Assembly: GCA_900772845.1 (NCBI GenBank)
Contig: CAAGSD010000060.1
Span: forward strand, 1-27,688
Source of the DNA: Lachnospiraceae bacterium
GTDB lineage: Bacteria > Bacillota > Clostridia > Lachnospirales > Lachnospiraceae
Direction of reading: 5' to 3'
Length of the DNA: 27,688 bases
A model generated the notes under the pieces. It had not been told where the DNA came from. It saw only the letters and a program-made list of their open reading frames with translations, and did not search any database. Below, one piece after another: positions 17,901 through 24,722 of this stretch. The position numbers and the translations under genes are program-made. Each line of letters begins with the position of its first letter. The first letter of the stretch is position 1.

Positions 17901-20184
17901 AACATTGACTGTGGGAACGGACAGCTATGTAAAGACCTTCGGGGATGATACATTTACACTGGATGTGACAGCAAACCATACGGAGACTGCGATTAGATAC
18001 GAGGTGACAGACGGAACTGATGTGATCGAGGTTACAGCGGACGGTACGGTGAAGATCCTGAAGGCAGGAACGGCAAAGATCAGGGTATCCCTGCCGCAGA
18101 ACACCAACTATCATGCGGCAGTGGACAGAGAAATCACGGTGACGGTGGCCAAAAAGAGTGCACCCACTGTGGCCGATGTGAACAGAAATTACTATTATGA
18201 ACATGATCATGAGGACAGCATTGAGATAGGAAAGCTGTTGCCTGCGGACTGTGGGAAGATTATAGATAGTGCAGTTTCCGTGCATGCGCTGATCGTGGAT
18301 GATAAGTTTAACGAACAAACCGGCATACTGACCTATACGATACAGAAAAATAATACCGTTGGAACCGATGATATTACAATGACCATCGAGACAGAAAACT
18401 ATCAGACCATCACAGTCTTCATTCATACAAACTGGGTCGATAAGCAGGAGGTCTATGTCAGAACCGGTACAGAGGTGACGTTAAAGAACAGTGTTATGAC
18501 TTACGGTGACAGACTTGCTGTGCTGTTATTTGAAAACGCAGAGTTTGTAGACAGTGACGGAAATCCTGTGACAGGTACACTGGCATGGGAGGATGGAAGC
18601 CTGATCCCGGCAGCAGGAACGGCAAGCGCAAACTGGAAGTTCACGCCAGATAACGAGGCGTATATCGCAAGGACGGACAGTGTGAGCATCACGGTGAATA
18701 AGGCAACGCCCCGGGCAGATCAGCTGCCGGCTGCAGTAAAAGAAGCGGACGGTGTGACCGGAACGGAATTCATTTATCATCCGACACAGACACTGGCAGA
18801 CTTGCAACTGACAGGTGGAAATGTCAGTTGGACCGTGGGAGATTCGACGGTCACAGTACCGGGTACCTGGAGTTTCAGCAACCGGACAACAGTACTGTCT
18901 GCCGGAACAAAGAATTATGAAGTGACATTTACACCGGAGGACGGAAATAATTATAAGACAGTTACAGAGCAGATTCCCGTGACTGTGGCACAGGCGAAAC
19001 CCTATGTAGCCACTGCTCCTGTGGCAGCAACCATTACCGAGGGAGATTCTCTTGCAGACGCTGTCCTGACGGGCGGAAGCGTTCTGTACGGTGACGGCAG
19101 GGGAAATGCATCTGCATTGCCGGACGGACAACTGCCTGTAAGAGGTAGTTTTACATGGAAGCAACCGGAGCAAAAGCCTGCAGTTGCAGACAGTAATCGC
19201 ACGGAGTATACGGTGGTCTTTATACCGGAAGAAACGGAACTTTATCAGACGGTGGAATTCTCACTGACGTTGACGGTAACTGGAGCAACGAATTCTCCGG
19301 ATCTGCCAGGTGACTCTGAACTTACAACAGACACTGTCGAGAAGGACAAAGATTTGCTGCCGACAGATCAGCTGGTACGGCGGGAAAACGACCGTAATTC
19401 AGTACTGCGGCCCGGAGTACCTGTGCCTGCAACGACCGAAGCGCCTTTTATGAAAGGCGGGAACGGCAGAGAAGGCTGGGATGCCATCTGCGAGGAAGTG
19501 GCTCAGACTGCCATGGACGGCGAGATTACAGTGGATATGAACGGTACTACTGTGGTGCCCGGCCGCCTGTTTGAACTGATCTGCGGAGAGAATGTTACCG
19601 TTATGTTTGACATGGGAAATGGTATTACATGGAGTGTCAATGGCCGGGATGTGACTGCGGATAGTGTGAGGGATATTGACTTCGGCGTGAAGGCCGGTGC
19701 GGAAGCAGAAGGTCTTATTCCGGTCTCGGTGGTAAACAGCGTTACGGGTGAGAGGTTCTATACCGCCTTAAGCCTGGCCTATGATGGTGAGTTTGGCTTC
19801 AAAGCGGTGCTTTCCCTGAATGTGGATCAGAAGAATGCCGGATTCTACGCAAGCTTGTATTACTATAACGAACAGACGCAGCAGATGGAATTTATCTGTG
19901 AAGAGGAGATTGGAGCAGATGGCAGCGTGATGCTTACCTTCACGCATGCATCCGATTACCTCCTCGTAATCGATGAAAAGGCGGCGGAACCAGAGCTTGC
20001 AGATACAGAAACAGAGAATAGGCAGTCTGCAGACACTGACACCGTTGCAACACCGGCACAGGAAGAAAAACACATAGAATGGTGGATTTTCCTGATCGCT
20101 GTAGCAATTGTGGCAGGTGCGTTTGCGGTTTTCTTCATGACAAAGAAGAAAAGAGGAAACAGTGCACCAAAACCGGAAGTGTAG
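11956..20184 (+). CDS. Giant secreted multidomain surface protein with C-terminal membrane anchor
   Basis: 2742 residues. A signal peptide (basic MKNRRMNVKR, hydrophobic core, probable cleavage after VQA at 34) directs export. Residues about 95-300, 440-640 and 740-920 are rich in short Gly-rich beta-strand turns such as TVTLDLNGYTLE, LQISGGTFQNG and LTVDLNGHALG, which suggests right-handed beta-helix (pectin-lyase-like) segments. GYCAHCGK lies near 1025. Ig-like modules follow, with VTLQIDRSAPSWEA (about 1486) and VVIDRTAPEITSA (about 1642), then MBG/Big-type repeats from about 1790 to 2440 (KKELTVYVTGSLEKIYNEEN, KADATLTVGTDSYVKTFGDD). A linker leads to one TM helix at about 2709-2730 and a short basic tail KKKRG. 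No LPXTG motif is present, so it is held by the membrane helix and not by sortase. SD AGGAG stands 4 bases before the ATG. Adhesion or glycan binding is plausible but unproven. Confidence 0.85.
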   Translation: MKNRRMNVKRMMAMVLAVLMLADTVDIPALTVQAADYKSAETAVTAEQEAVSEENAAAMAAISANDAAAYGIATFSDTTETPVQVKKSDGTVQEYATLYDYTGGNCWANCEITLNGNASLGGNCFFHKTVTLDLNGYTLETAEYALSFEGSNSVVKSSKSDGKITGAGYGRWQGYNDVLHVEGSGASCTIESGVTIEATGDRPAVYACANLIIEEGVTLTRANGKEVLRVRPGGNVTIKGGNFQGKVYRTSGGTLQISGGTFQNGIEVEGGTLADCFNGYGLKKSSGDSIVDLTAASVSDSVYVYQIPLRITEQPTLAVDQASVVEGYTAVPPQVSVAAAKNESVTGELSYQWRVKKQLVGGNEVDEEVEGATGTTFQIPANLAVGTYRYYCRVTCGSDSIDSDAVPFTVQAGLYRVTVNGIETLYADLGAALDAIEAAVGTATGATDITFTLLESVTNSAAIRTFSAGNSQFHLTVDLNGHALGKYGTTTWLNTRDQCCIGVSGENAKLTVTDSSEKGNGELHGGFSAATGAVLEMTGGKCAYIYIESGAKGFVKGGTCGMRAYIGNADASEGNAGTSCEVQGGLLSSIAVYGGAALTVTKDYTGKTDSLVVNHWARTNGATEKQRALVSLAGGSYGKIKTDPYCTLEEDLGAMLADPANGYAIADMLAEGYALFNNGFKLDLDRTALFYSNVEVKPADTPDNQELAVAEIVEDGTKKTYYTSWESVLDYLPKAGTVDSASVEVILLKDISGASATETLTLNKADEYILRSQEGSSFKITGDGGALLKLDCREIFILDNITLEEGFIEVSGGNVIVRDALLQNKICKVPVIKRSNGFLTLEQNARLVLEGADDATRTVELTGGVGIFIAEGTGINASANGKYGILVSGTDNFLVVPEGATGKNIDAKLADGAGMEVYWTPDYLTDFTEELKAKKAEGKNITTYYQIRLPEGVSLPDGANSNIKVLNDMLYGKQGSEITVNSITCAYQYATDTTGQISEAATTENKFIMPAATVTLITHGSDEYGYCAHCGKTDLAVSYQNGHLEIEGLTGRTYDSWPQMLTGIALVPGAGQTAVTLTMPDYRYQNNIGKWMMYACGTPKNEEADFEVRYANNTAAYPYREGEAGFDADKAPKVTITGRGKYTGEFTVYFTIGKGTMQPQVKDLEACGSRAACYYDGRTEKAWNNSLVEFYGDASDAKQWSQCGGAAQQYIQQITTPDVMNTYAPGSVVICPTTVEYSTDEKATWIMERLEGSSAENMYMITDAGEYPFWVRMTNVNCADAYLSDKLVARILPKTLTEGMVDPVADAFAYYTGSGAECTAYDAGVISDSEITVDGSSYALVKDKDYTVTYENNINITTGADKAKLTITGIGNYGGEATPIEREFGIRYAFTPAQTTASKTGWYNGDVTALFGTADSDTDISRVVYAGTLDEKLTGGLGSDIRVYDTLADAVDGTGVGYVFTGEGKITKTLYVRDVTNGYVGTPVEVTLQIDRSAPSWEATTGNSGDFGISIKENWWKKLLNTVSFGRFYTDTTLDLVLRANDAKDGVNETSGVAEYYYYIDTVDASALSAAASGNGEKTAAAKTKAELDALKAAGKFTQVTAAGDGQVTIPGALSAEEHYIVYACVKDKAGNMSDYICSEGVVIDRTAPEITSATVPTKEAGTLTDHTATVAFEAQEAGTVVYFCIGGYDDDTEFESNKSALQTILEQEKVVVKQVGGRWQPAVENGQTVSVSGVTPDPVIYHQSMQEGENAVSLSGLEANRGYRLYLMAIDEAGNLQTTYTTVDFTTRKVMPAVSVAPTLSGIYGTQAKDLTIRAGTMIDPGAPDTVVAGNWTFTDTAAGGEYPVPGTTNEYELTFTPENAGFDSVSVKVVPTVAKKELTVYVTGSLEKIYNEENPEIGYVDVTEEPDSFTGLVNGDTQDSVKVDMSLTTAATKTSAVGTYDFTVTSVNAKYDVKVKYRVSGAEGVSYPNHGTLTVKKADATLTVGTDSYVKTFGDDTFTLDVTANHTETAIRYEVTDGTDVIEVTADGTVKILKAGTAKIRVSLPQNTNYHAAVDREITVTVAKKSAPTVADVNRNYYYEHDHEDSIEIGKLLPADCGKIIDSAVSVHALIVDDKFNEQTGILTYTIQKNNTVGTDDITMTIETENYQTITVFIHTNWVDKQEVYVRTGTEVTLKNSVMTYGDRLAVLLFENAEFVDSDGNPVTGTLAWEDGSLIPAAGTASANWKFTPDNEAYIARTDSVSITVNKATPRADQLPAAVKEADGVTGTEFIYHPTQTLADLQLTGGNVSWTVGDSTVTVPGTWSFSNRTTVLSAGTKNYEVTFTPEDGNNYKTVTEQIPVTVAQAKPYVATAPVAATITEGDSLADAVLTGGSVLYGDGRGNASALPDGQLPVRGSFTWKQPEQKPAVADSNRTEYTVVFIPEETELYQTVEFSLTLTVTGATNSPDLPGDSELTTDTVEKDKDLLPTDQLVRRENDRNSVLRPGVPVPATTEAPFMKGGNGREGWDAICEEVAQTAMDGEITVDMNGTTVVPGRLFELICGENVTVMFDMGNGITWSVNGRDVTADSVRDIDFGVKAGAEAEGLIPVSVVNSVTGERFYTALSLAYDGEFGFKAVLSLNVDQKNAGFYASLYYYNEQTQQMEFICEEEIGADGSVMLTFTHASDYLLVIDEKAAEPELADTETENRQSADTDTVATPAQEEKHIEWWIFLIAVAIVAGAFAVFFMTKKKRGNSAPKPEV

Positions 20185-20218
20185 GGTGAACTTATGTGAC
20201 CATAAAAACAGGGGACTA

Positions 20219-20247
20219 TTGACAATTTATAAGATATTATATATAAT
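20219..20247 (+). promoter_or_regulatory. Strong sigma-A promoter of the coiled-coil membrane protein gene
   Basis: -35 TTGACA (20219-20224), a 17-base spacer and -10 TATAAT (20242-20247). Immediately after it stands AAATGATACACAAAGT (20253-20268), the same element found at the start of the 11736 promoter's transcript. Here GATAC and GTATC can also form a 5-bp hairpin. No terminator for the upstream gene is seen before this promoter. Confidence 0.85.
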
Positions 20248-20302
20248 TTAGCAAATGATACACAAAGTATCAAATATATGCAAAAGGGGATTAACACATA
20301 GA

Positions 20303-20345
20303 ACAGACCGCACATCTTTCAGGGATGTGCGGTCTGTGTTATAAT
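20303..20345 (+). promoter_or_regulatory. Perfect inverted repeat next to an extended -10 element
   Basis: CAGACCGCACATC (20304-20316) pairs with GATGTGCGGTCTG (20324-20336), one more A-T at the base, with loop TTTCAGG. It is followed by TGTTATAAT (20337-20345), an extended -10 of the TGnTATAAT kind, not by a U run. It could be an mRNA hairpin in the leader of the downstream gene, or an operator overlapping a second promoter with start near 20352. Confidence 0.55.
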
Positions 20346-20386
20346 GGGGGAAACAGATTGTGCGAGAGCATACGAAGGAAAATACT

Positions 20387-22891
20387 ATGTCGAATTTCTC
20401 TTTTTTGAAAATCGAAAATGAATATACGAAGAATGAAGCCTATCAGAAAATGACGGAATATGCAGTGTCAGCAGAATCCTATTTTTATGTGATGGATATT
20501 GCCTGCGCACAATACGTCAGATATGCGATTGAACAATATGTGCAGTACGTCAGTGCATTTTATAAGATTCCATATGCAACGCAGCCCGCACACTTATCAC
20601 ATTATCTGTACGGTGAAAATGCAAAACAGCTTGTTTCCCAAATAGGACAATATGCTTTTGCCACACTGCATACGTTGAATGATATTTCGAAGGCATACTG
20701 CCATGCAGGGATTCCGAGAAGCGATGCAAAGTATAATGAAATGATTGTCTGTCTGTATGACCTGATGGTGGATCTGTACTTGCGTATTGCCGGGGAAAAT
20801 GCTGACAGACCGGCGGCTTTCAGTTATGAAAAGATTACATCCGTTTATGAGATCGCAGCACCGGGCGGGAAAAAAATACGCATGGTGCCCACAGAGGAGA
20901 TCGCTTCCGCACTGCCAGACAGAAAGCCGAGGGCAGCAGCACCGGCATATAAAATGACAAAACAGCATGGGCGGATTCTTTTGCTTGATCCGGAAGGAAA
21001 TGTACGCAATCAGTATATAGAGTATGATAAATATCAGGGATCGGAAGAAGAGAAGAAATATCTGGAGGAACAGATTCAGGAACTTCAGAATTCTTATGCT
21101 GCTGTTGTGGAAAAAATGACAACGGAACTTTCCGGAAGGGAAGATGAGATATCCCGGTTACAGGAGGAACTTCAGGAGGGAAAGGCGCAGAATTCCCAGT
21201 CAATGTATGCTCTGAAGAAACAGATCCGGCAGCTGGAGGAGGAAAAACGGACCATCCGGATACGTGCAGAGGAACAGAAGACACGCCTGCAGGAAAAATG
21301 GATCCAGGCAGACAATAAATATCAGAGTTTATATGCTACCAGCACAGAAGAACAGAAAAAGTTAAAAGGAGAAATCGTCGAACTACTCCGGTCACGGAAA
21401 GAAATCTATAAGGAGCTGCAACAGACAGAAGCAGAATACAGTGCAACAATCGATGGACTGAAGACAGAATTGGAGGAAGCAAAGTCACGGATCGATGACT
21501 ATCAGAGCGCATCTTTCAAAAATACGAAGATCATCCCACAGCTGAAAGACAAAATAGAACAGCTGGAACAGGAAAAGAAGGATCATCTTACTGAATTCGA
21601 AAAAAGGTATGCTGAGATCCGGGAAGAAATTCAACAGTTGCTGGAAAGTAAAGAACAACAGGATCAGCAGAACCGGGAGTGGCAGAATCTGGTCAGTCAG
21701 TTGCTCTTTGAAAATGATTATTATAAAGAATTCTATATTCATAGAACCAGACAGGAGGAGAAGGAGTATCTGGCGGTAGTACACAATGCTGTCAGTAAGA
21801 TCAACGGTGGTACGGTTGCCGACAGACAGACTCTTTCGGAGCAGATGCTGCGGGAGTATCTGTTAAAAGTCAAGAAGGCCTATGAAGATATGCTGGAAAA
21901 TGAAAGGAAACAGACCGCTTACTGGAAAAATAAATACGAGGAAGAACACGGAACGCCTGAAGAAATATCGGAGGATGTAGGGGAAACAGTTTCAGAAGAA
22001 ATGGCGGGAGTGGGCGAACCAACAGAGTTACAGCCGCTGGGAAAGAGAGAAAAATGGAGAAAGAAAAAGTCATTCAGAGCCGGTCTGGCGATCATCTCTG
22101 CATTAGGCTTATACGCAATGTTGTTTTTCTTGATCAGGGATGCAAGGAACGGTGAAACAGTGCAGGAAGAACGGCTCAGTACGGCGGAAGAAGGAGTAAT
22201 AGTGACTGTAGAGACAGAGCCGGAGGATCTGGAAAAATATCAAAGAGAGGAAGCTGCTGCAAAGGCAACGGAGACAATATCACAGATGCCGACAGAATCA
22301 CACTTGCCGGACGGAAGCATGATTCAAGACTCTCTCAACCGCAAAAAACCGCCGAAATCCTGGACGGAAGTGGAAGGCGTGAATGAAGAGCTGCTGCAGG
22401 AGATTACAACGATTAACCGGAAAGTACTGGATTATTATGATATCAATGCGGAAGATTATGAGAAGCTCGGTTATCGGTATTTAGGAAAATGCGGAATCTT
22501 TAATACGTCATATACAGCCTCCATAGGAACCTGGTATGAGCGGGGAATTTTTCAGGAAAGACTGTATTGCAATACAAATACTCCACATATTCAATTTTTC
22601 TATTATCGCTCCGGAACCAACTCCCAGATGGGATTTGCTGTGCTGCCGCAAGACCTTTCAACGGAATTAAGTGCCCAGACCACGGTGGAGGATTTGACGG
22701 CATTGTTCGCAGAAGAACCTTCATATGAGGGTGAAATGGATGGAATAACGGATTTTTCCACAGCGGACAAAGAAATCGGAGTGACCTATAAAGTGGGAGA
22801 TGTCTTCGATGCACTGTTTTTGTTCGACGAAAACGGAGTATTGTGTGATTATGTTTACATATCGGCAAGCCCGGAATATATGTGGGATTGA
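20387..22891 (+). CDS. Coiled-coil single-pass membrane protein with HEPN/DUF4145-like N-terminus
   Basis: 834 residues from ATG 20387, chosen because AAGGA (20375-20379) precedes it; a GTG at 20360 would add nine residues without an SD. The gene is not a named family to me. Residues 1-135 are helical with aromatic-rich segments, and LHTLNDISKAYCHAG resembles the end of DUF4145/HEPN-like domains, but no R-x4-6-H nuclease motif is visible. Residues about 215-515 are heptad-rich coiled coil (EEIQ/LEEQIQELQ-type repeats). KREKWRKKKSFR precedes one TM helix at about 563-584, so by the positive-inside rule the coiled coil is cytoplasmic and the last ~250 residues are outside. The C-terminal domain (about 660-834) is unrecognised. 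It shares its promoter element with the giant surface protein gene, suggesting joint control. Confidence 0.75.
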   Translation: MSNFSFLKIENEYTKNEAYQKMTEYAVSAESYFYVMDIACAQYVRYAIEQYVQYVSAFYKIPYATQPAHLSHYLYGENAKQLVSQIGQYAFATLHTLNDISKAYCHAGIPRSDAKYNEMIVCLYDLMVDLYLRIAGENADRPAAFSYEKITSVYEIAAPGGKKIRMVPTEEIASALPDRKPRAAAPAYKMTKQHGRILLLDPEGNVRNQYIEYDKYQGSEEEKKYLEEQIQELQNSYAAVVEKMTTELSGREDEISRLQEELQEGKAQNSQSMYALKKQIRQLEEEKRTIRIRAEEQKTRLQEKWIQADNKYQSLYATSTEEQKKLKGEIVELLRSRKEIYKELQQTEAEYSATIDGLKTELEEAKSRIDDYQSASFKNTKIIPQLKDKIEQLEQEKKDHLTEFEKRYAEIREEIQQLLESKEQQDQQNREWQNLVSQLLFENDYYKEFYIHRTRQEEKEYLAVVHNAVSKINGGTVADRQTLSEQMLREYLLKVKKAYEDMLENERKQTAYWKNKYEEEHGTPEEISEDVGETVSEEMAGVGEPTELQPLGKREKWRKKKSFRAGLAIISALGLYAMLFFLIRDARNGETVQEERLSTAEEGVIVTVETEPEDLEKYQREEAAAKATETISQMPTESHLPDGSMIQDSLNRKKPPKSWTEVEGVNEELLQEITTINRKVLDYYDINAEDYEKLGYRYLGKCGIFNTSYTASIGTWYERGIFQERLYCNTNTPHIQFFYYRSGTNSQMGFAVLPQDLSTELSAQTTVEDLTALFAEEPSYEGEMDGITDFSTADKEIGVTYKVGDVFDALFLFDENGVLCDYVYISASPEYMWD

Positions 22892-22895
22892 GTAG

Positions 22896-23367
22896 TTTTG
22901 GGAAGCACAGATATTGGAGAACTATCGGAATCAGGCAAAAGCAACGAATAATTACATCATATTGGACAAACAGCTTCGAATGCAGGCAAGCTCGGAAACC
23001 ATGGACTGGATCGATGCATTTACAAAAAGGCAGGAACTTAAAAAACTTCCGCAAACAAGTGACGGATATACAATCAAAGTTTTTGATGACCCGGGGTGTA
23101 AACGGAATGTATAGTTACGCATGCCTTGCGAAATCTATTGTGATCGGGGCAGCAGAGCTTTTGGAGTGTTTTCAGTGGTCAGACAAGGATTACGACTTAC
23201 AGCATGTAAAAGAGGAACTTGCGGATGTTATTGTGTATAGCCAGAATCTGTTGGACAAGCTGGGGCTGGATGCAGATGAAATCGTAACTATGAAGATGAA
23301 TCAGAATGAGGCGAAATATCCGGTGGAGAAAGCAAAGGGCAGTGCGGCAAAATATGATCAGCTGTAG
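22896..23367 (+). pseudogene. MazG-like nucleotide pyrophosphohydrolase, apparently frameshifted
   Basis: The C-terminal part from about 23107 is a clear all-alpha NTP pyrophosphohydrolase: CLAKSIVIGAAELLECFQW supplies ExxE and VKEELADVIVYSQNLLDKLG supplies ExxD, the Mg-binding residues, and it ends with NEAKYPVEKAKGSAAKYDQL, typical of the family. The expected segment just before (FRDERGW-like) is not in this frame. A related-looking IKVFDDPGCKRNV stands in the +3 frame and hits TAG at about 23112. The simplest reading is a single-base indel near 23090-23112. The frame-1 text upstream (about 22882-23070) looks noncoding. A short protein starting at ATG 23107 is possible but would lack the first helix. 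It lies just after the membrane protein gene and has no visible SD. Confidence 0.6.
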
Positions 23368-23519
23368 TCGGTAAGAATGGCTTAATTTTTGTTAAAATGT
23401 AAGGAGAACTGCTAAAAAAGAAGGTTTCTAATTAAAGTGTGTAATAAAACTCAAACTGATATGTAATGACCTCTTTTCAAGTACAAATTAACAGAAATCA
23501 CCACAATGAAAAAGGAATC

Positions 23520-23547
23520 TTGACAGTCGCAATAAAAGTTGTATAAT
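23520..23547 (+). promoter_or_regulatory. Promoter of the AbiF-type locus
   Basis: -35 TTGACA (23520-23525), a 16-base spacer and -10 TATAAT (23542-23547). The predicted start near 23554 begins just ahead of the hairpin RNA. The 150 bases before it (23368-23519) are AT-rich and hold nothing else that I can support. Confidence 0.85.
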
Positions 23548-23553
23548 GATAAT

Positions 23554-23605
23554 AACAGAACCCACCACGCCTCTGATTTTCATGCGCAACCCGGTGGGAC
23601 TTTTT
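23554..23605 (+). ncRNA. Small hairpin RNA linked to the AbiF-type gene (putative RNA antitoxin)
   Basis: CCCACC (23561-23566) pairs with GGTGGG (23593-23598). A short inner helix CGC (23568-23570)/GCG (23584-23586) and an unpaired 3'-side CAACCC leave a lopsided internal loop. Five T follow (23601-23605), so the RNA can end as a ~50-nt transcript 17 bases before the Abi ATG. Small structured RNAs directly upstream of Abi_2/AbiF HEPN proteins are known and have been described as RNA antitoxins related to the origin of Cas13. Assignment of this RNA to that class rests on position and shape. Confidence 0.7.
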
Positions 23606-23621
23606 ATTTATGGGGTGTTTT

Positions 23622-24530
23622 ATGTATCAATATCCAAAACAAATATTAACAATAGCACAGCAGGTACAATCATATATTGATGCAGGAATGGTAATTACTT
23701 CTCGTGAGGATGTAGAAAAGGCATTAAAGTCAGTTGGGTTTTATCGTTTGCGTGGATACTCATTTTAATTATATGATAATGCTACAAAGAAGTATATTTC
23801 GGGAACAAAGTTTGAAGATATTTTAAAGTTGTATCAATTTGATCAGGAATTGTCTGTTTTAACTTTTTCAATGATTTCTAAGATCGAGGTGGCTTTGAGA
23901 GTACGATTAGTGGAAGCGTTGCTTATACACGGAGAACCACTTGTTTTGCAGGATTCATCGATTTTTAAAGAGAAAAAACTGTATTGGCAGAATATGTCCA
24001 CTGTAGCGTCAGAAATTGCTCGCTCTAACGATGTGTTTATCAAACATAATTTCGACAATCATGATGGAGAGGTGCCTGTATGGGCAGCTGTTGAAGTTCT
24101 TTCATTTGGTACGCTATCGAAGATAATTAAGAATTTGAAAACAGGTACTGGAAGTTCGTATTCTATATTAGCGGCTAATTACCAATATAAATCGAAAAAA
24201 GGAAATTTGGTAAATCCATCACAGAAAATGCTTGCTTCATGGATACAGGGTGTTTCTGTATTGCGTAATATGTGTGCTCATAATTCCAGAATTTATAATC
24301 GAACCATACATACCACACCAGAAATTCTCGATGTAGATAAAGTCACACCACCGCCGGTACATAATGGTTTGTATCAAATCCTACTGGCGATGAAGTATCT
24401 GCGTTCATCTGATGTGGAGTGGACAGTATTTGTAGATGCTTTTGATAAGCTGATTCAAAATAATATTGGTGTAGTCAGTCTTACAGCAATGAATCTTCCA
24501 GCGGATTGGAAAGCACATTTAAGTGTATAA
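23622..24530 (+). pseudogene. Abi_2/AbiF-type HEPN protein with one in-frame stop codon
   Basis: Reads as one 302-codon Abi_2 frame from ATG 23622 (SD GGGGTG), interrupted only by TAA at 23766-23768 (codon 49) right after GFYRLRGYSF. The frame resumes at once with LYDNATKKYISGTKFEDIL, then KLYQFDQELSVLTFSMISKIEVALRVR, all family-typical. The HEPN RNase motif RNMCAH (Arg215, His220) is intact near SWIQGVSVL. Abi_2 proteins are abortive-infection RNases that in AbiF-type systems are held off by a small RNA. The stop makes a full product unlikely unless it is read through or is a sequence error. A downstream ATG at 23829 would give 233 residues lacking the conserved N-terminus. Everything else is conserved, so inactivation looks recent. 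Confidence 0.82.
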
Positions 24531-24561
24531 ATGCAGCAGAACTGCATAAAATAGTAAAGCA

Positions 24562-24600
24562 GACCTAACCAAGCATTTTTGCTCAAACCGGTTAGGCTTT
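24562..24600 (+). ncRNA. Second hairpin with the same architecture as the AbiF-linked RNA
   Basis: CCTAACC (24564-24570) pairs with GGTTAGG (24590-24596). An inner AGCA/TGCT helix (24572-24575 with 24580-24583) is offset by an unpaired 3'-side CAAACC, directly matching the CAACCC bulge before GGTGGG in the upstream RNA. Both contain CAA(A/C)CCGGT. It lies 31 bases after the Abi stop and ahead of a terminator. It may be a second copy of the RNA or the remnant of a neighbouring, lost Abi unit. Confidence 0.5.
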
Positions 24601-24601
24601 C

Positions 24602-24636
24602 GGCGGAGTGTTACGATAAGCACTTCGCCATTTTTT
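24602..24636 (+). terminator. Intrinsic terminator after the AbiF-type locus
   Basis: GGCGGAGTG (24602-24610) pairs with CACTTCGCC (24621-24629), one G-U, loop of ten bases, followed by A and six T (24631-24636). It closes the Abi transcript and the second hairpin. Confidence 0.85.
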
Positions 24637-24674
24637 ATGATATAATCCCATCTTCGACACTTAAAGAAAAGTAT

Positions 24675-24713
24675 AGTGGCAGAATCCATTGATTTTACTT
24701 GGATTCTGCCACT
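24675..24713. repeat. 14-bp perfect inverted repeat between Abi locus and transposase remnant
   Basis: AGTGGCAGAATCCA (24675-24688) and TGGATTCTGCCACT (24700-24713) form a perfect 14-bp stem with an 11-base loop. Four T follow on the plus strand, and an A-rich run stands on the other side. It sits 10 bases from the 3' end of the minus-strand transposase remnant, so it may be that gene's bidirectional terminator or an insertion-sequence end. Confidence 0.65.
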
Positions 24714-24722
24714 TTTGATATC

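Noticed and set aside
16183..18426. 747-codon minus-strand open frame inside the giant surface protein gene
   Set aside because: Cys/His-rich, low-complexity translation of the antisense of a repetitive gene; no start signals or recognisable domain.
20040..20184. Sortase LPXTG anchor at the end of the giant protein
   Set aside because: No LPXTG-like motif precedes the terminal hydrophobic helix; LPTDQ at about residue 2460 lies far upstream and is not followed by a membrane span.
20303..20337. Intrinsic terminator for the giant surface protein gene
   Set aside because: The stem is strong but is followed by GTTATAATGG instead of a U run, and a promoter lies upstream of it, so I list it as regulatory.
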